From NCBI GenBank assembly GCA_947492175.1, contig CANLMQ010000058.1:1-15085 (forward strand): a DNA stretch of 15,085 nucleotides. The letters run 5' to 3'. Shown here in pieces: positions 1-6,404 of the stretch (its first letter is position 1; the number at the start of each line of letters is the position of its first letter). A program made the position numbers and the translations under genes. Source of the stretch: an uncultured Draconibacterium sp. (GTDB lineage: Bacteria > Bacteroidota > Bacteroidia > Bacteroidales > Prolixibacteraceae). The notes under the pieces are model-generated. The model was not told the origin of the DNA. It was given only the letters and a program-made list of their open reading frames with translations, and did no database searches.

Positions 1-2
1 CA

Positions 3-26
3 CCTTTAAGATACAAATCTTAAAGG
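3..26. repeat. perfect 10-bp inverted repeat with 4-nt loop
   Basis: CCTTTAAGAT (3-12) pairs perfectly with ATCTTAAAGG (17-26) around the loop ACAA. No T-run follows on either strand, so it is not a textbook terminator. It sits just beyond the stronger terminator hairpin at 41-71 and may belong to the 3' end of a neighbouring gene outside the window. Confidence 0.5.
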
Positions 27-40
27 GACAATAAAAACAA

Positions 41-76
41 AGGCTGTCCAATTTTACTTTTTGGACAGCCTCTTTT
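41..76. terminator. bidirectional intrinsic terminator
   Basis: AGGCTGTCCAA (41-51) pairs perfectly with TTGGACAGCCT (61-71) around a 9-nt loop. A T-run follows on the plus strand (72-76), and an A-rich stretch before the left arm (31-40) gives a T-rich tail on the minus strand. It lies 26 bases past the stop of the minus-strand DUF1080 gene, which it most likely terminates. It could also end a plus-strand transcript entering from the left. Confidence 0.85.
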
Positions 77-97
77 TAATATCAGCGTATTTTGTTG

Positions 98-835
98 TTA
101 CAATTCTCTGATTTTTATGTTGCGGAACCAAACCGGGTAACCATGATCTTGTAATCCAATATAACCTTCTTTGGAAATACCTTCAGTAAAACCTGGGAAT
201 TTTTTGAATTTACTGTTTTGAACAAGCTGATCCCACTCATCGCTCCAGTGCGAATAGGTAACTACCTGTGTACCATTCATCGAAACGGTTACTTGTCCGT
301 CTTTCACTTTAATAACACAGGTATTCCACTCGCCGGCAGGATTAACAGTTTCCGGATCTGCCGGAAGCATATCGTAAAGCGATCCGGCCAGGTGGCTGTC
401 AATTTTGTTGTCGCTTGCATCTTTATTGTCCAAAACCTGAATTTCAGGAGCTGCAAAATAAATAGGTTTTCCGGGAACCTCACGAACATAATAAAAAATG
501 CCTGAGTTTGCTGATTTACTGGCTTTCCAGTCGATTGAGAATTCAAAGTTTTTGAATTTTCTGCCTGAATACAGAATGTCGCCACCGGCACCTTGTCCTG
601 GTTTCTTCCCTTCTCCAATCAGAACTTTCATGGCTTTGTCTTCGATTTCCCAGTTAGCAGGCATGGAAGTTCCGTTGCATTGGCGCCAGCCATCAAAACT
701 TTTCCCATCGAAAAGTAAAACCCATCCGTCTTTTTTTTCTTTTTTCGAGAGTTTATTTACTTTTTGTGCATACGAAGGAATTGCCAGTAAAAAGGCAATT
801 GTAAACGACAAGCTTAAAAAAATTACTTTTCTCAT
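98..835 (-). CDS. secreted DUF1080 / 3-keto-disaccharide hydrolase family protein
   Basis: This 245-residue protein has an N-terminal signal peptide (basic start, hydrophobic residues 5-20, likely cleavage after S-Y-A at 23), so it should be periplasmic or surface-exposed. The rest is one DUF1080 domain (concanavalin-like jelly roll): W-V-L-L-F-D-G-K near 38-45 followed by F-D-G-W (47-50), N-S-G-I-F-Y near 110-115, P-E-I-Q-V-L-D (130-136), G-E-W-N near 168-171, and a closing G-Y-I-G-L-Q-D-H with W-F-R-N-I-K (224-241). Characterised members cleave 3-keto-glucosides or 3-keto-disaccharides made by sugar oxidoreductases. The substrate cannot be read from the sequence. No partner oxidoreductase or SusC/D pair lies in the window, so the gene stands alone, divergent from the Crp gene. 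Length and domain are complete. Confidence 0.9.
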   Translation of the reverse strand: MRKVIFLSLSFTIAFLLAIPSYAQKVNKLSKKEKKDGWVLLFDGKSFDGWRQCNGTSMPANWEIEDKAMKVLIGEGKKPGQGAGGDILYSGRKFKNFEFSIDWKASKSANSGIFYYVREVPGKPIYFAAPEIQVLDNKDASDNKIDSHLAGSLYDMLPADPETVNPAGEWNTCVIKVKDGQVTVSMNGTQVVTYSHWSDEWDQLVQNSKFKKFPGFTEGISKEGYIGLQDHGYPVWFRNIKIREL

Positions 836-881
836 GATTGAAATTTTTTAATTGAGTTTAATTGATATTTAGATTCAAGTT

Positions 882-889
882 CAAATATA
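882..889 (-). promoter_or_regulatory. candidate -7 promoter element for the DUF1080 gene
   Basis: On the minus strand this reads TATATTTG, an exact match to the Bacteroidetes -7 consensus TAnnTTTG, 46 bases before the ATG at 835. No clear TTTG was found at the usual -33 spacing, so only the -7 half is supported. Confidence 0.4.
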
Positions 890-1008
890 GTTAAAAGAAA
901 TACCCCTAAGAGATGATTTATCAATTCATTATATAAAAATTTTTACCTTAAATCTTTTTAGTGCAAAATGGTGTTATATGTGTATGAGTTTTTAAGATTG
1001 ATTAAAAA

Positions 1009-1587
1009 ATGGAAGATTATAGCATACTTCATTCATATTTTGAAAAAATAAACGAGCAGCAACTTACCGATGACGAAAAGGCAGAGATTACCCGTGTATT
1101 TCGAAAAGAAACTTTTAAAAAGAAAGAGCTGATAATGCTTGCAGGTGAATCGAATACCCGTCATTATTATATTGAAAAAGGCTTGTTGCGCTTGTATATT
1201 ATCGATCAAAACGGAAAGGAATTCAACGTTCATTTTGCAAAAGAATGCCAGTGGCTGGGGGATTTAGGAACACCGGCGCCAACTTCTTATTACATGGATG
1301 CCATTGAAAAAAGTTCGGTGTTTTCTATTGATGAGGAATCGTTTTCGAAATTAAGTGAACGTTATGTAAGTTTGGCAAAGCACATCCGAAGATCATATGT
1401 TTTTTTACAAAAGCGTTATGTTTCAATATTATCGAAAACTGCCGAAGAAAATTATGAAGACCTTGTTCTGCAAAACCCGGATCTGATTCAACGGCTTCCG
1501 CAATACCATATTTCATCTTATTTAGGTGTAACTCCTGTTTTTTTAAGTAAGATTCTGGCAAAAAGAACAAATAAAAATGCAAAATAG
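1009..1587 (+). CDS. Crp/Fnr family transcriptional regulator
   Basis: This 192-residue protein has an N-terminal cyclic-nucleotide-binding-like beta roll (about 28-115, with A-G-E-S-N at 45-49 and Y-I-E-K-G-L-L-R-L-Y at 54-63). A long dimerisation helix (about 118-145) and a short C-terminal helix-turn-helix follow (about 163-188, L-P-Q-Y-H-I-S-S-Y-L-G-V-T then F-L-S-K-I). This short form, ending soon after the recognition helix, is common in Bacteroidota. The canonical cAMP phosphate-binding Arg-Ser motif of Crp and the cysteine cluster of Fnr are not evident, so the ligand is unknown. It lies directly before the yceI-like genes, which makes them plausible targets, but no operator was identified. 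The ATG start is preceded by an A-rich leader. Confidence 0.9.
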   Translation: MEDYSILHSYFEKINEQQLTDDEKAEITRVFRKETFKKKELIMLAGESNTRHYYIEKGLLRLYIIDQNGKEFNVHFAKECQWLGDLGTPAPTSYYMDAIEKSSVFSIDEESFSKLSERYVSLAKHIRRSYVFLQKRYVSILSKTAEENYEDLVLQNPDLIQRLPQYHISSYLGVTPVFLSKILAKRTNKNAK

Positions 1588-1631
1588 TCTTATTCTTAAA
1601 CTAGTTTATTTTTTCTGAATTTCAGACACCT

Positions 1632-1639
1632 TATGTTTG
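1632..1639 (+). promoter_or_regulatory. candidate -7 promoter element for the first yceI-like gene
   Basis: TATGTTTG matches the Bacteroidetes TAnnTTTG consensus and lies 29 bases before the ATG at 1669. The in-frame ATG at 1633 falls inside this motif, which argues that 1633 is promoter rather than start codon. No TTTG is visible at the -33 spacing, only a T-rich run. Confidence 0.45.
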
Positions 1640-1668
1640 CACTGAAAACAATTTTAAAATTAGAAAGA

Positions 1669-2280
1669 ATGAAAAAGTTAACAGGAATTCTGGCAGCAGT
1701 TTTGATTACATTAACGGCTGCTGCAGGTAAAGAGGTAAGTAAAAAGCATTTTGATGTTGATACAAAAAACAGCAAGGTTTACTGGACCGGGAAAAAAGTT
1801 ACAGGAGAACATAGCGGGTATTTAACGGTTGGCAACGGAACTGTTATGGTTGAAAACAACAAAGTTAAAAGTGCCGACTTAAATCTGGATTTAACAAGTA
1901 TTGAGTGTACAGATTTGTCGGGAGAGTGGAAAGACAAATTAGTGGGGCATTTAAAGTCTGACGATTTCTTTTCGGTTGACAAACATCCCAATGCAACCTT
2001 TAAAATTAAATCGATAGACGGTACGGGAAGTAATAAAACAGTAGTTGGTGATTTAACCATTAAAGGAATTACAAACGAGATTTCTTTTCCGGCAGAGGTT
2101 ACTGTTGATGGTAACAAGGTTACTGCCACAGGAAATGCCACAATCGATCGTACTAAGTGGAATATGAAGTTTAGATCGGGTAAATTCTTTGATAGTCTGG
2201 GTGATAAAATGATCCACGATGAGTTTGATATAAAATTTGAATTGATTGCTGTTGCCGGAGATAAACTGACCATGAATTAA
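1669..2280 (+). CDS. YceI family protein (first tandem copy), exported
   Basis: The 203-residue product starts at 1669, where M-K-K-L plus a hydrophobic stretch (4-19) form a signal peptide with cleavage near A-A-A-G (17-20). An upstream in-frame ATG at 1633 would bury that signal behind 12 extra residues and overlaps a promoter-like motif, so it was rejected. The mature part is a full YceI lipocalin-like beta barrel: V-Y-W-T-G-K-K-V-T-G-E-H (37-48), H-L-K-S-D-D-F-F near 94-101, H-P-N-A-T-F (106-111), G-D-L-T-I-K-G (127-133), A-T-I-D-R-T-K-W near 157-164. Family members bind isoprenoid or other amphiphilic molecules in the periplasm; several respond to acid or oxidative stress. The ligand is unknown. 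A close paralogue follows at 2540. Confidence 0.92.
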   Translation: MKKLTGILAAVLITLTAAAGKEVSKKHFDVDTKNSKVYWTGKKVTGEHSGYLTVGNGTVMVENNKVKSADLNLDLTSIECTDLSGEWKDKLVGHLKSDDFFSVDKHPNATFKIKSIDGTGSNKTVVGDLTIKGITNEISFPAEVTVDGNKVTATGNATIDRTKWNMKFRSGKFFDSLGDKMIHDEFDIKFELIAVAGDKLTMN

Positions 2281-2330
2281 ACAATTATAAAGAGAATGGA
2301 TGAATTACCGGGGGAGGAATAGTTTAATAG

Positions 2331-2400
2331 AAAAGTTAGCCTTATTAGGTGAGAGATTTGTTTCAGTAACAAATGAAATGCACCGAATGGGCTAATTTTT
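2331..2400 (+). terminator. nested stem, possible terminator or small structured RNA
   Basis: The segment 2331-2341 pairs with 2390-2400 with one mismatch (core TTAGCC/GGCTAA), and the right arm ends in five Ts. Inside lies a second perfect stem, ATTTGTT (2356-2362) with AACAAAT (2368-2374), around a 5-nt loop. The position, 50-120 bases past the first yceI stop and before the second copy, fits a terminator or processing structure separating the two genes. The 48-base outer loop is long for a standard intrinsic terminator. Confidence 0.4.
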
Positions 2401-2539
2401 AACAGGTGGAATTATTATGTAAGAAGGTTGAAAACAATAAATTAACAAAAAGATACTAAAAGGTATTATATTGTGGGGCATCAGTTTTTTTCCCGATAAG
2501 CTTTTTAAGTTTACGTGAATTTAAAATTTGATAGTTGAA

Positions 2540-3163
2540 ATGAAGTTATTGTTAATGGTTTTCGTTGTGAGTGTTAGTTGTTACTCAGCATTTGCAAAGA
2601 AAAATAGAGGAGAGGAATCGGTGTATGAGGTAGATAAACAAGTTAGCTTAGTACGCTGGACAGGGAGTAATTTTGTTGGAAAACATACTGGTTTTATCTC
2701 AATCGGTAATGGGATTTTTGTTACAAATAATAATGAAGTTGTTGATGGACATATCGATTTGGATCTAAATACAATTGTTTGTAATAATTATAAAAATGAC
2801 GATTGGAACAAACAATTGGTAGATCACTTAAAGTCCGAAGATTTTTTCTCAGTGGAACAATTCCCGAATGCTGAATTTGAACTTACTTCAATCGAAAAAG
2901 CGGAAAAAGAATTTGCTTACACGGTGTCTGGACAGCTTACAATTAAAGGAACTACAAACGATATATCTTTTCCGGCCAGAATAAATGTTTCGGAAGATAA
3001 AATGCTGATTCTTGGAAAGGCTACTATTGATCGCACACGATGGGGAATAACATTTGGCTCGGGTAAATTTTACGAAAACCTGGCTGGCGAATTAATCAAT
3101 GATGAAATGGAAGTAAGATTTGAGTTGATTGCCAGAGAAGTAAAACATCTGGCAGCCAGATAA
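2540..3163 (+). CDS. YceI family protein (second tandem copy), exported
   Basis: The 207-residue product starts at the ATG at 2540; a TTG four codons upstream is a poorer choice. Residues 1-19 form a signal peptide with cleavage after S-A-F-A. A Cys at 14 lies inside the hydrophobic stretch but not in a good lipobox, so a lipoprotein is unlikely. The YceI barrel follows with the same landmarks as the first copy: V-R-W-T-G (38-42), H-L-K-S-E-D-F-F (96-103), F-P-N-A-E-F (108-113), G-Q-L-T-I-K-G (131-137), A-T-I-D-R-T-R-W (161-168). Alignment by eye shows an old duplication of the upstream gene, with divergence throughout and a basic C-terminal tail. The 259-base gap contains a hairpin, so separate transcription is possible. 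Confidence 0.9.
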   Translation: MKLLLMVFVVSVSCYSAFAKKNRGEESVYEVDKQVSLVRWTGSNFVGKHTGFISIGNGIFVTNNNEVVDGHIDLDLNTIVCNNYKNDDWNKQLVDHLKSEDFFSVEQFPNAEFELTSIEKAEKEFAYTVSGQLTIKGTTNDISFPARINVSEDKMLILGKATIDRTRWGITFGSGKFYENLAGELINDEMEVRFELIAREVKHLAAR

Positions 3164-3417
3164 ACTGTTTTTTGTGAACGTTCGGAATCGCAGTATTGTG
3201 TGTGAGGCAAAAACTACTCAAAAGAGAAAACAATAAAATTAATATGAAATTTAATCTGTAGTACTTTAAAAAGCCAGATTATTTTTTTACAGGAATTGCA
3301 TGAGGAATTTTTGAAAATATACACAGATGAAAGTCGCATGGAAAAACTTCGTACAAAAGGGCATGGTTAAAGTGCGAGTTCCATGTGATACCTTTGAAAA
3401 TAAACAATTTTAATCAC
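3164..3417 (+). other. intergenic region before the pirin gene, with a 28-codon ORF
   Basis: No recognisable gene was found in this 254-base gap. It holds a small ORF from the ATG at 3327 to the stop at 3411-3413 (begins M-K-V-A-W, ends E-N-K-Q-F), which stops four bases before the pirin ATG. A different frame is open from about 3250 to 3368, reading L-H-E-E-F-L-K-I-Y-T-D-E-S-R near its end, but it has no good start. Neither frame matches a family I know. They may be a leader peptide, a gene remnant, or chance. Confidence 0.25.
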
Positions 3418-4134
3418 ATGAAATCAATATTGCACAAAGCAAATAGCAGGGGACACGCCAACCATGGTTGGTTAAATGCAAAACATACTTTTAGTTTTGC
3501 CAATTACCACGATCCTGAACGTATACATTTTGGAGTTTTGCGTGTTTTAAACGACGATATTATTGCAGGCGGCAAAGGTTTTGGAATGCACCCGCATGAT
3601 AACATGGAAATTATTACCATCCCGTTGGAAGGTGATTTGGAGCACAAAGACAACATGGGAAACTCGGCGGTTATTAGACAGGGCGATGTTCAGGTAATGA
3701 GTGCCGGAACAGGTGTTTTTCACAGCGAGTTTAACAAGAACGAAGATCAACCTATAAATCTTTTGCAAATTTGGGTATTCCCGAATAAAAGGAATGTTGA
3801 ACCACGGTACGATCAGATTTCGATTCGGGATATAGCCGAGGAGAACAAGTTCTATCAGATTTTATCTCCTAATGCAGATGATCAGGGAGTCTGGATTCAT
3901 CAGGAAGCATGGTTTCATTTGGGTAATTTCGATGCAGGTATGTCTGACACCTATCTACTAAAAAAGAAGGGGAACGGAGTTTATATTTTTATTATTGAAG
4001 GAGAAGTTGAAGTGGAAGGTCAGATATTAGCAAAACGGGATGGTTTCGGAGTGCAAAATCTGAATGAATTTCAGGTTTTAGCGAAAACAGATGCCCGCCT
4101 TTTATTGATGGAAGTTCCAATGGTTATTTATTAA
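3418..4134 (+). CDS. pirin family bicupin protein
   Basis: The 238-residue product begins at 3418 with M-K-S-I-L-H-K-A-N-S-R-G, the usual start of Bacteroidota pirins. A GTG 33 bases upstream is in frame but would add an unusual extension. The N-terminal cupin carries the complete metal site: His58 and His60 in G-M-H-P-H, His102 and Glu104 in F-H-S-E. D-N-M-E-I-I-T (61-67) and L-L-Q-I-W-V-F-P (115-122) are also classic pirin motifs. The second cupin spans about 150-235. Family members are iron-binding; some have quercetin 2,3-dioxygenase activity, others modulate transcription factors or central metabolism. The role here is not determinable. It is cytoplasmic, with no signal peptide, and lies downstream of the Crp and YceI genes in the same direction. 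Confidence 0.93.
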   Translation: MKSILHKANSRGHANHGWLNAKHTFSFANYHDPERIHFGVLRVLNDDIIAGGKGFGMHPHDNMEIITIPLEGDLEHKDNMGNSAVIRQGDVQVMSAGTGVFHSEFNKNEDQPINLLQIWVFPNKRNVEPRYDQISIRDIAEENKFYQILSPNADDQGVWIHQEAWFHLGNFDAGMSDTYLLKKKGNGVYIFIIEGEVEVEGQILAKRDGFGVQNLNEFQVLAKTDARLLLMEVPMVIY

Positions 4135-4135
4135 A

Positions 4136-4154
4136 GGGGTATAAAAAATACTCC
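4136..4154. terminator. weak hairpin between convergent genes
   Basis: GGGGTAT (4136-4142) pairs with ATACTCC (4148-4154), with one G-T wobble, around an AAAAA loop immediately after the pirin stop. There is no strong T-run, so termination is only a possibility for the convergent pirin and methyltransferase transcripts. Confidence 0.3.
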
Positions 4155-4188
4155 AATAACTGGAATATGTAATTTTTGTGTAGCAAGA

Positions 4189-4770
4189 TTATTTTTTTAA
4201 TACACAAACCACATGATGTTCAGTTTCTTTTTGAATAGTGAAAGATCCGGAATCAATAATCTTTGATATGGTTTTCGAACGGGGCTGATGACCGTCTTCG
4301 ATAATAACTCTTCCTTTAGGTTTAACTATTCGGGCCAGTTCTGCCAGAAGTTCATTGGGTTGTTCAACCATATGAAACATATCAAGTGCGTATACAACAT
4401 CGGCTGTCTGGTCAGGAATTGCACAGGAATAACCCTTTGCCAGAATCGCCTCTACATTTTTTAATTGGTATTTTTCGGCTTTCTTTTTTACTCTTTTTAT
4501 TGCCAGCGGATGAATGTCGACAGCAAATACCTTTCCAAGAGGCCCAACTGCTTCAGAAGCATTCTTTATGTAACGCGCAGGTCCGCAGCCATAGTCTACA
4601 ACCGTTTGACTCTTTATTAATTCCAGTGTTTTGAAATTCTTATTGGCTTGGTTTGCAAATATGTCTGCCAATTTCATGGTAAAGCTCATCATTCTAAAAA
4701 ATAAATTAGGAGTTGCTTCGTGTTCTGTTCCGGTAACCATTTCCCGAATTGTTCTTTCTTTTGTTTTCAT
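4189..4770 (-). CDS. class I SAM-dependent methyltransferase
   Basis: The 193-residue product starts at the ATG at 4770; a TTG eight codons earlier gives a less likely extension. It is a single Rossmann-like Methyltransf_11-type domain: motif I V-V-D-Y-G-C-G-P-A-R-Y (57-67), the acidic end of beta 2 in A-V-D-I-H-P (83-88), motif post-II A-D-V-V-Y-A-L-D-M-F-H-M (123-134), and L-A-R-I-V-K-P-K-G-R-V (145-155). A helical N-terminal cap (about 22-50) may contact substrate. The substrate cannot be assigned: small molecules, quinone precursors, or protein are all possible. It is convergent with the pirin gene and separated from the citrate synthase gene by a terminator, so it is probably a single-gene unit. 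Confidence 0.88.
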   Translation of the reverse strand: MKTKERTIREMVTGTEHEATPNLFFRMMSFTMKLADIFANQANKNFKTLELIKSQTVVDYGCGPARYIKNASEAVGPLGKVFAVDIHPLAIKRVKKKAEKYQLKNVEAILAKGYSCAIPDQTADVVYALDMFHMVEQPNELLAELARIVKPKGRVIIEDGHQPRSKTISKIIDSGSFTIQKETEHHVVCVLKK

Positions 4771-4791
4771 CTTATTAATATTGTTTGTTCT

Positions 4792-4799
4792 CAAAAGTA
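4792..4799 (-). promoter_or_regulatory. candidate -7 promoter element for the methyltransferase gene
   Basis: On the minus strand this reads TACTTTTG, matching TAnnTTTG, 21 bases before the ATG at 4770. No TTTG at the -33 spacing was found. Another match (TATTTTTG) lies further upstream near 4890, so the true promoter is uncertain. Confidence 0.3.
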
Positions 4800-4835
4800 T
4801 AAGATGGAACTCCCATGATTCTAATTATATGCATA

Positions 4836-4854
4836 CATGGCAAAATTTGTCATG
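4836..4854. promoter_or_regulatory. 19-bp dyad-symmetric site, possible operator
   Basis: CATGGCAAAATTTGTCATG is a near-perfect palindrome (CATG, one G-T position, CAAA, central A, TTTG, T, CATG). It lies 66 bases upstream of the methyltransferase ATG in an otherwise featureless 245-base gap. The size and symmetry are like a binding site for a dimeric regulator; which one is unknown. Confidence 0.35.
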
Positions 4855-5012
4855 GTCGTTTCATTTTGGTGATATTTTTTTGCTGCTTCAAAAATACATA
4901 TGTCAGAAAAGAATAGTCATGAAAATTATGTGAATGGCCGAATCGAATCGGTATAAAAGGAACTATGCAGAGTAATCCGATTTTATTCTTCAGGTATTGG
5001 GTGACTGCAGGA

Positions 5013-5040
5013 CAACAAAAAAGCCGGCATAAACCGGCTT
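5013..5040 (-). terminator. intrinsic terminator of the TCA gene cluster
   Basis: On the minus strand AAGCCGG and CCGGCTT (plus coordinates 5034-5040 and 5021-5027) form a perfect 7-bp GC-rich stem around a 6-nt loop, followed by a T-rich tail (5013-5020). It lies 15 bases past the citrate synthase stop and closes the aconitase-to-citrate synthase cluster. Confidence 0.85.
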
Positions 5041-5055
5041 AAAATAAATATGTTA

Positions 5056-6375
5056 TTAACAACCTGATTTTTTTCCTTCAGCCTGTTCTTTAAACCAACT
5101 AAGCGGGTACGAGGTTGGTCGCTCGATAGGCATGCCGTAAATACGGTCGTTAACCAGCGATGCCAAAACCCCAAGTGCACGCGATACTCCAAACATTACA
5201 GTGTAAAACGTGTATTCTTTAATTCCATAATGATAAAGAAGTGAACCACTGTAGGCGTCTACATTAGGCCATGGATTTTTAATTTTTCCAATCGTACCAA
5301 GAATTGGCGGAACCACTCTGTATAATTGGTTGGCCAGGTTTATCATTTTATCGTCTTTAATATATTTATTGGCAAACTCTTGCTGTGCAGTAAAACGAGG
5401 ATCGGTTTTACGTAATACAGCGTGTCCGTACCCCGGAATAACACGTCCTTCTTCCAACGTTTTTTTACAGTATTCAGTAACCTGTTCATCGGTTGGCGTG
5501 TCGGTATCCAGTTCTTCAATCATTTCAAACATCCAGAATATTACATCCTGGTTTGCAAGACCGTGAAGCGGGCCCGCCAATCCTGTCATTGCAGCCGCAT
5601 AACAGTAATATGGGTTACTTAATGCAGAACCTACAAGATGAGCAGTGTGTGCTGATACATTTCCACCTTCGTGGTCGGCATGAATAATCATGTATAAACG
5701 GAACAATCGACGAATATCTTCCGAATCGAATCCCATCATATGTGCCAGGTTTCCGGCCCAGTCTAAACGCGGATTAGGTTCGATGTGGTCGCCATTATGA
5801 AACTGGCGGCGGTAAATGTATGCAGCAATACGGGGCAAACGGGCAATTAAGTTCATTACATCTTCGTAAGTGGCATCCCAAAAGTATTTTTTGTTAACCC
5901 CTGCACGATAGGCTTTCTGAAAAGTTGATTCGGTGGCCATTGAAAGTATAGCTGCGCTGAATTGTGTCATTGGCTTTGATGTTTTTGGCATTGAGTCAAT
6001 AACATCGAATGTATGCTGCGGCACATGAGCTCTTGTTGCTAAATCTCTTGAAAGGTTTAATGCATCTTCCTGAGAAGGAATTTCGCCAATAAGCATAAGG
6101 TAAAGCAAACCTTCAGGTATAGGTTCTCCTTCCGGATTTATCTTAGGTAGTTTTTCCTGAAGTTCCGGAATTGAATATCCTTTAAAACGAATTCCTTCGG
6201 CTGGATCCAGTTTCGAAGTATCGGTAACCAAAAGAGGTATTCCTTTCATTCCGGTTAAAACTTGTCCCAGTGTTACTTCACCCAGAACAGTGTCGGCATA
6301 TTCTTTTTTGAGCCGCTGAAATTCCTTGGCGCACTTGTTGGCCTTCTGATAAAATCTGTACTTAATATATTCCAT
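5056..6375 (-). CDS. gltA: citrate synthase, mitochondrial-like (Si) type
   Basis: This 439-residue enzyme condenses acetyl-CoA and oxaloacetate to citrate, the entry step of the TCA cycle. It closely resembles eukaryotic mitochondrial citrate synthase rather than the E. coli hexameric enzyme. Visible landmarks are H-A-D-H-E-G-G-N-V-S-A-H-T (232-244), G-L-A-G-P-L-H-G-L-A-N (265-275, catalytic His271), P-G-Y-G-H (314-318, oxaloacetate-binding His318), N-V-D-A-Y-S-G (371-377, catalytic Asp373) and F-G-V-S-R-A-L-G (395-402). All key residues are present. The length matches the mitochondrial form without its targeting peptide. It is the last gene of the cluster, 29 bases after the type I isocitrate dehydrogenase gene, and is followed by a terminator. 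Confidence 0.96.
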   Translation of the reverse strand: MEYIKYRFYQKANKCAKEFQRLKKEYADTVLGEVTLGQVLTGMKGIPLLVTDTSKLDPAEGIRFKGYSIPELQEKLPKINPEGEPIPEGLLYLMLIGEIPSQEDALNLSRDLATRAHVPQHTFDVIDSMPKTSKPMTQFSAAILSMATESTFQKAYRAGVNKKYFWDATYEDVMNLIARLPRIAAYIYRRQFHNGDHIEPNPRLDWAGNLAHMMGFDSEDIRRLFRLYMIIHADHEGGNVSAHTAHLVGSALSNPYYCYAAAMTGLAGPLHGLANQDVIFWMFEMIEELDTDTPTDEQVTEYCKKTLEEGRVIPGYGHAVLRKTDPRFTAQQEFANKYIKDDKMINLANQLYRVVPPILGTIGKIKNPWPNVDAYSGSLLYHYGIKEYTFYTVMFGVSRALGVLASLVNDRIYGMPIERPTSYPLSWFKEQAEGKKSGC

Positions 6376-6404
6376 TTTTAGTATTTATTGTTTGTTACTG
6401 TCTG

